From positions 34,286,001-34,350,000 of the forward strand of contig JBITNC010000002.1 of NCBI GenBank assembly GCA_050084985.1: DNA of 64,000 bases, given 5' to 3'. Shown piece after piece: positions 60,180-64,000 of the stretch (its first letter is position 1; each line of letters starts with the position of its first letter). The stretch comes from Nageia nagi (lineage: Eukaryota; Pinophyta). The translations under genes and the position numbers were made by a program. Below the pieces are notes generated by a model, which saw nothing but the letters and a program-made list of their open reading frames with translations, was not told the DNA's origin and made no database searches.

Positions 60180-61350
60180 ATACTTTTCTATCTCTTTCGT
60201 GACTAACAAATATTTGGAAGGATGCATTTTTCTTGGTTTCTATTTAATTGGCTTAGCTCCATTTTTAAGTGGTAAATTATGCATAATAAAAGAAGGATCT
60301 AAAATAGGCATATCACCATAAGAATAAGAAAAATTCTTTTGATGTGTGATAAATTTATTTTTATACCTTTCTTATTATGGTATATGAAGGGTTGCTCCAA
60401 CTTGAACCAAACTTTGCTCATCACTTCTTCCATTATTAACATCCACTAATTCTTTAGCTATGAATTTTAGCTCATCATTTTTCTATAATAGAGAAGGAAA
60501 TTCATTCAATCCTTATATATTACCTATATCACTATCCCTTGGTTGAATCTAAAATAGCTCATTAAAATTTACCTCTTATCCAAAACATGTATCCTCATTA
60601 ATAATATAACTTACGTGTCTCTTTTCATTAGACTTAGGAAACTCTAAATGTGCCCCAAAGTATTTTAAAATGTCATCATCAGTCCTAAAGAAATCAACTT
60701 CTAGAGGTATAGTATCATCAATCCATATATATCTATCAATATCATCAAATAGTTCAATCATATTGTATTCTTTAACAAATTTAATAGATACCATTATTTT
60801 CTTAATGTTTTGAGCACTATTCAATCCATATTTATTTTTCTATGCTTTTGAATTAGTAGGGAAAGAAGACACCCCTTACTTATATTTTCCTAAACTTCCT
60901 CCCTAACACATGTAATTTTCAACCATATACTTGTGAATAAATGGATATGGAAAGATTTTACCCATTTTTTTTTCCATGAGATCTTTTGTTGATTTGTTTG
61001 GATTGGGTGATGCTGATGTGATGGAACAAGATCCCTCTTCATCTTCACTATTGTCATGTCATTAATGACCTTTGGGTAGGATGGCACATCTTTAACAGCC
61101 TTCCATAGATAGAATTTTTGTCCATCCCAAGTATTTAATGGATGCAAATAGATTCATGTTCTCAATTTTGTAGATACTCATGCTTGTTTTGGAAATTTGA
61201 AGTTGTTTATCTACTTTTACCATTGATGCACATTTTTCCAAGGGTTCAATCTCATATCTAGGATAGGTCATTATGAATTCTTCCAATTATATTGTATTAT
61301 AGAAAGCATATGGTTTTGGATCACCAAACACTATATGGAACTCACTCTAA
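60180..61350 (-). pseudogene. E2 linker between protease and RT, decayed
   Basis: Three readable minus-strand stretches without known domains: VKEYNMIELFDDIDRYIWID with FFRTDDDILKYFGAHLEF (60824-60576), WDGQKFYLWKAVKDVPSYPK (61147-61080), and MTYPRYEIEPLEKCASMVKV (61286-61200). Plant Tat polyproteins often have a poorly conserved segment here. No separate gene is implied. Confidence 0.45.
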
Positions 61351-61352
61351 TA

Positions 61353-61709
61353 TTAAAATTTCAATCTTCTATGTACTATAGATGGGATTGCATCTATATC
61401 ATGAAGCCAAGGTCTTCCCAATATCAAGTTATATGAGAACTTAGAATCAACAACCTGATACTTAGCTAAAATTAGCTTAACTCTTGTTATTACCAATATT
61501 ATAGCTATCCCAACTAGCTTTGTAAATGAGTTATTATATACCCTAATTATAAATGTAACTTGTTCTAAGGGAGGTATTTCTACACCTTTTTCATGGAGTT
61601 GGATCAAAAACTTATGATAACATAAATTAACAATTGATCCATTATCTACCAATTTGTTTTTTTTATCTCGCTTCCATCTATCATAGGTGTGATATACAAA
61701 GCTAAGCAT
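61353..61709 (-). pseudogene. E2 aspartic protease remnant
   Basis: Open minus frame: NKLVDNGSIVNLCYHKFLIQ, EIPPLEQVTFIIRVYNNS, GIAIILVITRVKLILAKYQV, SKFSYNLILGRPWLHDIDAI and PSIVHRRLKF. The VDNGS triad corresponds to the D-T/S/G-G/S active-site loop, and NLILGRPWLH...PS..Hr.LKF is the hallmark end of plant Tat/Athila proteases. It lies between Gag and RT as expected. Upstream (61891-61646) a Gag-end frame overlaps in another phase. Confidence 0.82.
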
Positions 61710-62099
61710 TCATCAAGAAGTTCCTTACTAAGCTTTTTAGATTTGTAAAAGGATATAACATCACATTTCTTGATATACCTAACCTTTTCCAAAAACATAG
61801 CAACTGACATATCTGTAGGGACTATCTCTTTTTTGAACAAGGCATATAAAATCTCCCTATGTGTTTTATATATGGATATAAGATCATACAAACTAATCTT
61901 ACAGGAGTAGTTTTTAATTGCTCAATCATATTATATGTCTTTAGATCAGGTGGGATACTTACTTATTCTATAGTAACTAGATTTCGAGCATGCCTTGGAC
62001 ACCCTCTTCATAACCCAACACAAACTTCTTTGTCAATTGAAACTATATTCACTATCATTCCTTGATTTGAATCTTTTTGATCAATTTGATATTTTTCCT

Positions 62100-62930
62100 C
62101 AATAATAAGATCCAAAATGGCTATCTTTACTATTTTAAAAAAAATTATAGCATGACCTTTTTGTCAATGATATGTATAATAAGCATCAAATTTTACCATA
62201 GGAACATTATCATCCTATGTTTTTTTCTTTAATGGTGACAACTATCCCCTTTTCATCAAATCCCTCATAATAAACCTCGATTGAATTGGAAAATGGTATT
62301 TTATATCTTTTGTAGTTGCAAATCTTATCAATTTAGATGTAGAGGTAGGTGCGTCAACCATGTGCACTATATTTTCTTACTTCTTTGTATATTTCAATCT
62401 ATTCTCCTTATTGTAAGGAGTGTATGTGTAATTGATTTTCCCTAACTCAATCAAAACTTTTTCCTTTTGCAATAACTCTTGTTTAAATACTCCAAATCCA
62501 ACATTCTTGTTACTAAGAGCATGCAAATTGATAATAGGGAAGATAGAATCTCTAAATATACCACAAATTTCATTTTCATCTAATTTTCTTTGAATGGATT
62601 ACCATTCCTTTTTGAACCATGGAATATACTTTTCTAGGGTTTTGTTGTTCCCTTATCTCATGGTCCATAATTCTATAACTATTCCTTGCTATTTGATATG
62701 GTCCTTGTATTATCCCACGAATACTTTCACCAATAACTTGAAAGAATTGATTGAAACTCCAAGTAAATTATAGAACCATTGACTAGTGTCACCTTTATGA
62801 ATCCTTGCAAAACATTTAGCCATCAATTTCTCCTTTGACCCTAATTTCAACAAGCACTCCTCTTGAAAACTAATAAGATGTTGTTTTGGGTCTTTGTAAG
62901 CACTAAGCATCTTGAACTTGGGGGCCTTTT
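62100..62930 (-). pseudogene. E2 Gag
   Basis: Minus strand: YKDPKQHLISFQEECLLKLG, KLMAKCFARIHKGDTSQWFY and NLLGVSINSFKLLVKVFVG (62910-62710), the core of Retrotrans_gag, then KEKVLIELGKINY-like sequence and a knuckle remnant around 62170 in which YYTYHxQKGHAIIFF has lost its cysteines (compare the E1 knuckle CEYHQTKGHATNGC). Broken by several stops and shifts; the N-terminus toward 63200 is not legible. Confidence 0.78.
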
Positions 62931-63268
62931 ACTCAGGTGGTAGGGGATAATTATGGATCTCCTATAACAAGGGTGAGGTAAATACACCATCCTAATCTTC
63001 TTCACTTTGTTGGGGTCTACTATTATTATCAATATTGGTAAGTATTATGACTTTGATAGGATCTAGCCCTATCGATGAACTACCAGAACACCTTAGTGTA
63101 TATAACTCCTTGTACAAATTGCCTACTTCTTAAAGAATATCTCAAAGCATTTGCTCTATTTTCATGCTACTAATGACCTAAAAATAGGTTTATAAATATC
63201 TTTGATGGTGTGGATTTGTTACATAATTCTCACGAGATCTCATTAGTAGGGAAAGATTTATCAAAATA

Positions 63269-63283
63269 GTCGGGTTCACCAAA
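63269..63283 (-). other. Primer-binding-like site of E2
   Basis: GTCGGGTTCACCAAA adjoining LTR C; identical over 15 bases to the E1 site at 17005-17019. Confidence 0.65.
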
Positions 63284-63928
63284 TAAAGACCTTAAATAAT
63301 GCATAAATGATAAATCAACATACTATTTGTATAAGATATATAATTGAACCATATTTGTGAAATATGGTATCAAAAAAACAATGATAATCAATGTACCTTT
63401 ATCACAATCACATGAACATGAAATAACAGTAACCATTCATCAATCACCATAATGCAAAAAAAGAAATGCATACTGCCAATAGCCTAAGATAGTATGTCAT
63501 TAGCTACATGGGATAAGAAGATCTATAAATGGACCAAGAAATATGCAAAACCAAGATGAAGTATTTAACAAATCTATGCAAAATGGTGTTACAAAACACT
63601 ATTTTTGGTAGGATAGAGTGATTTTGCATGTGTTGGTATATCACTTGGAATTTCTAATGCACTCGCATGGATCCCCTTTCATGAGATATTATGTTGCTTT
63701 TGATATCTCTTTATAGCAATATCTTGATCCTCTCTAATTCTTGGGATCATTGCATATTACATTATTTATGGATTCTTCCTTGATATTTGACACTTTTTGC
63801 ATTATACAATGGTCCATTATATTGATTATATTACTTTGGGAATATTTTGATCCCTTTTTAGAATAAATATCCTTAATGCTATAAAATGAATTATTTAATA
63901 AATAGTAATTCATTTTTAGGGATCTACA
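63284..63928 (-). repeat. E2 LTR C (outer, 5' end)
   Basis: 645 bases; first bases mutated (taaagacctt instead of tgtagacctt), end ggatctaca intact. Homologous to A and B throughout, with considerable divergence. Followed by CTATC, the right target-site duplication copy. Confidence 0.85.
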
Positions 63929-63933
63929 CTATC

Positions 63934-64000
63934 AATAAGTCCTTTAAGGGGTCATGAATCTTATTTTATGTTGATCTTTGGGACTAACCCAAATTTGGTT
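63934..64000 (-). pseudogene. Element D reverse transcriptase (right part)
   Basis: The minus strand reads NQIWVSPKDQHKIRFMTP, a stop replacing the expected Trp, then RTY. This is the RT block immediately N-terminal to the MPF....TYQRAM block found at 54113 on the other side of E2. The rest of D continues beyond the window. Confidence 0.8.

Larger units (their letters stand above)
54125..63928 (-). mobile_element. Nested Tat-type Ty3/gypsy element E2 with three LTRs
   Basis: Minus-strand element inserted into the RT of element D. In element direction: LTR C (63928-63284), primer-like site, Gag, protease, a decayed linker, RT, RNase H, a second RNase H (aRH, diagnostic of the Tat lineage), an integrase tail, 3' non-coding DNA, LTR B (56989-about 56384, truncated), a further 1.6 kb of mostly 3' non-coding sequence, and LTR A (54782-54125). 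The outer LTRs carry a near-perfect 5-bp target duplication. When one copy of it is removed the D reverse transcriptase reads through in frame, which fixes the insertion precisely. Every gene is disrupted. Confidence 0.85.

Noticed and set aside
54125-63928. Endogenous pararetrovirus or other virus
   Set aside because: The Gag-PR-RT-RH-aRH-INT order, LTRs and target duplication identify a Tat-type retrotransposon; no movement protein or envelope was seen.

Overview
The window looks like nuclear DNA of a land plant with a large, repeat-laden genome, most likely a gymnosperm. That is an inference from strongly AT-rich sequence, layered and decayed Ty3/gypsy (Tat-lineage) elements, PPR and MYB debris, and long gene-poor stretches. 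I find no intact host gene. Every protein-coding signal is a transposable-element gene or a broken host-gene fragment. No tRNA, rRNA or CRISPR array was seen. All family calls come from reading translations by eye; no database search was run.

Layout. (1) 1-10.15 kb: two broken copies of a MYB98/MYB119-type R2R3-MYB gene lie head to head in a giant inverted repeat (arms about 1065-3338 and 3425-5540, 86-base spacer). The right end of this palindrome runs into a direct tandem duplication (5165-7386 and 7386-9860) with an expanded AT-rich minisatellite. (2) 10.157-17.893 kb: a complete LTR element (E1), on the minus strand, with a perfect 5-bp target-site duplication. It has a gag and no pol. 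Antisense to gag it carries a spliced, promoter-bearing plant mobile domain (PMD) gene, then three tandem-repeat arrays next to the 3' LTR. (3) 18-23 kb: a Ty1/copia RNase H end, a DUF4283/zinc-knuckle pseudogene and PPR pseudogene fragments. (4) 23.06-27.01 kb: a plus-strand LTR pair around Gag and protease remnants. (5) 30.1-31.7 kb: a Mutator-like transposase pseudogene. (6) 33.2-34.8 kb: a copia-type Gag followed by a long acidic reading frame. (7) 36.6-41.1 kb: pieces of a possible En/Spm-type gene set (DUF8039-like, Ulp1-like) with a PPR fragment between them. (8) 43.6-45.5 kb: a 24-bp minisatellite and a ZNF862-like hAT pseudogene. (9) 48.6-64 kb: a second Tat-type element (D), with a second antisense PMD pseudogene and a fused RT-integrase remnant. 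A third Tat-type element (E2, 54125-63928) is nested inside D's reverse transcriptase and has three LTRs.

How the parts relate. E1, D and E2 are all minus-strand elements. E2 is Tat-lineage by its second (aRH) RNase H. E1 and E2 share the same primer-binding-site-like sequence next to the 5' LTR, and E1 and D both carry an antisense PMD gene. The strongest candidates for something new are the MYB inverted repeat (a possible hairpin/small-RNA source), the gag-plus-antisense-PMD element E1, and its recurring 16-bp palindrome GGACCGYGGGYGGTCC.
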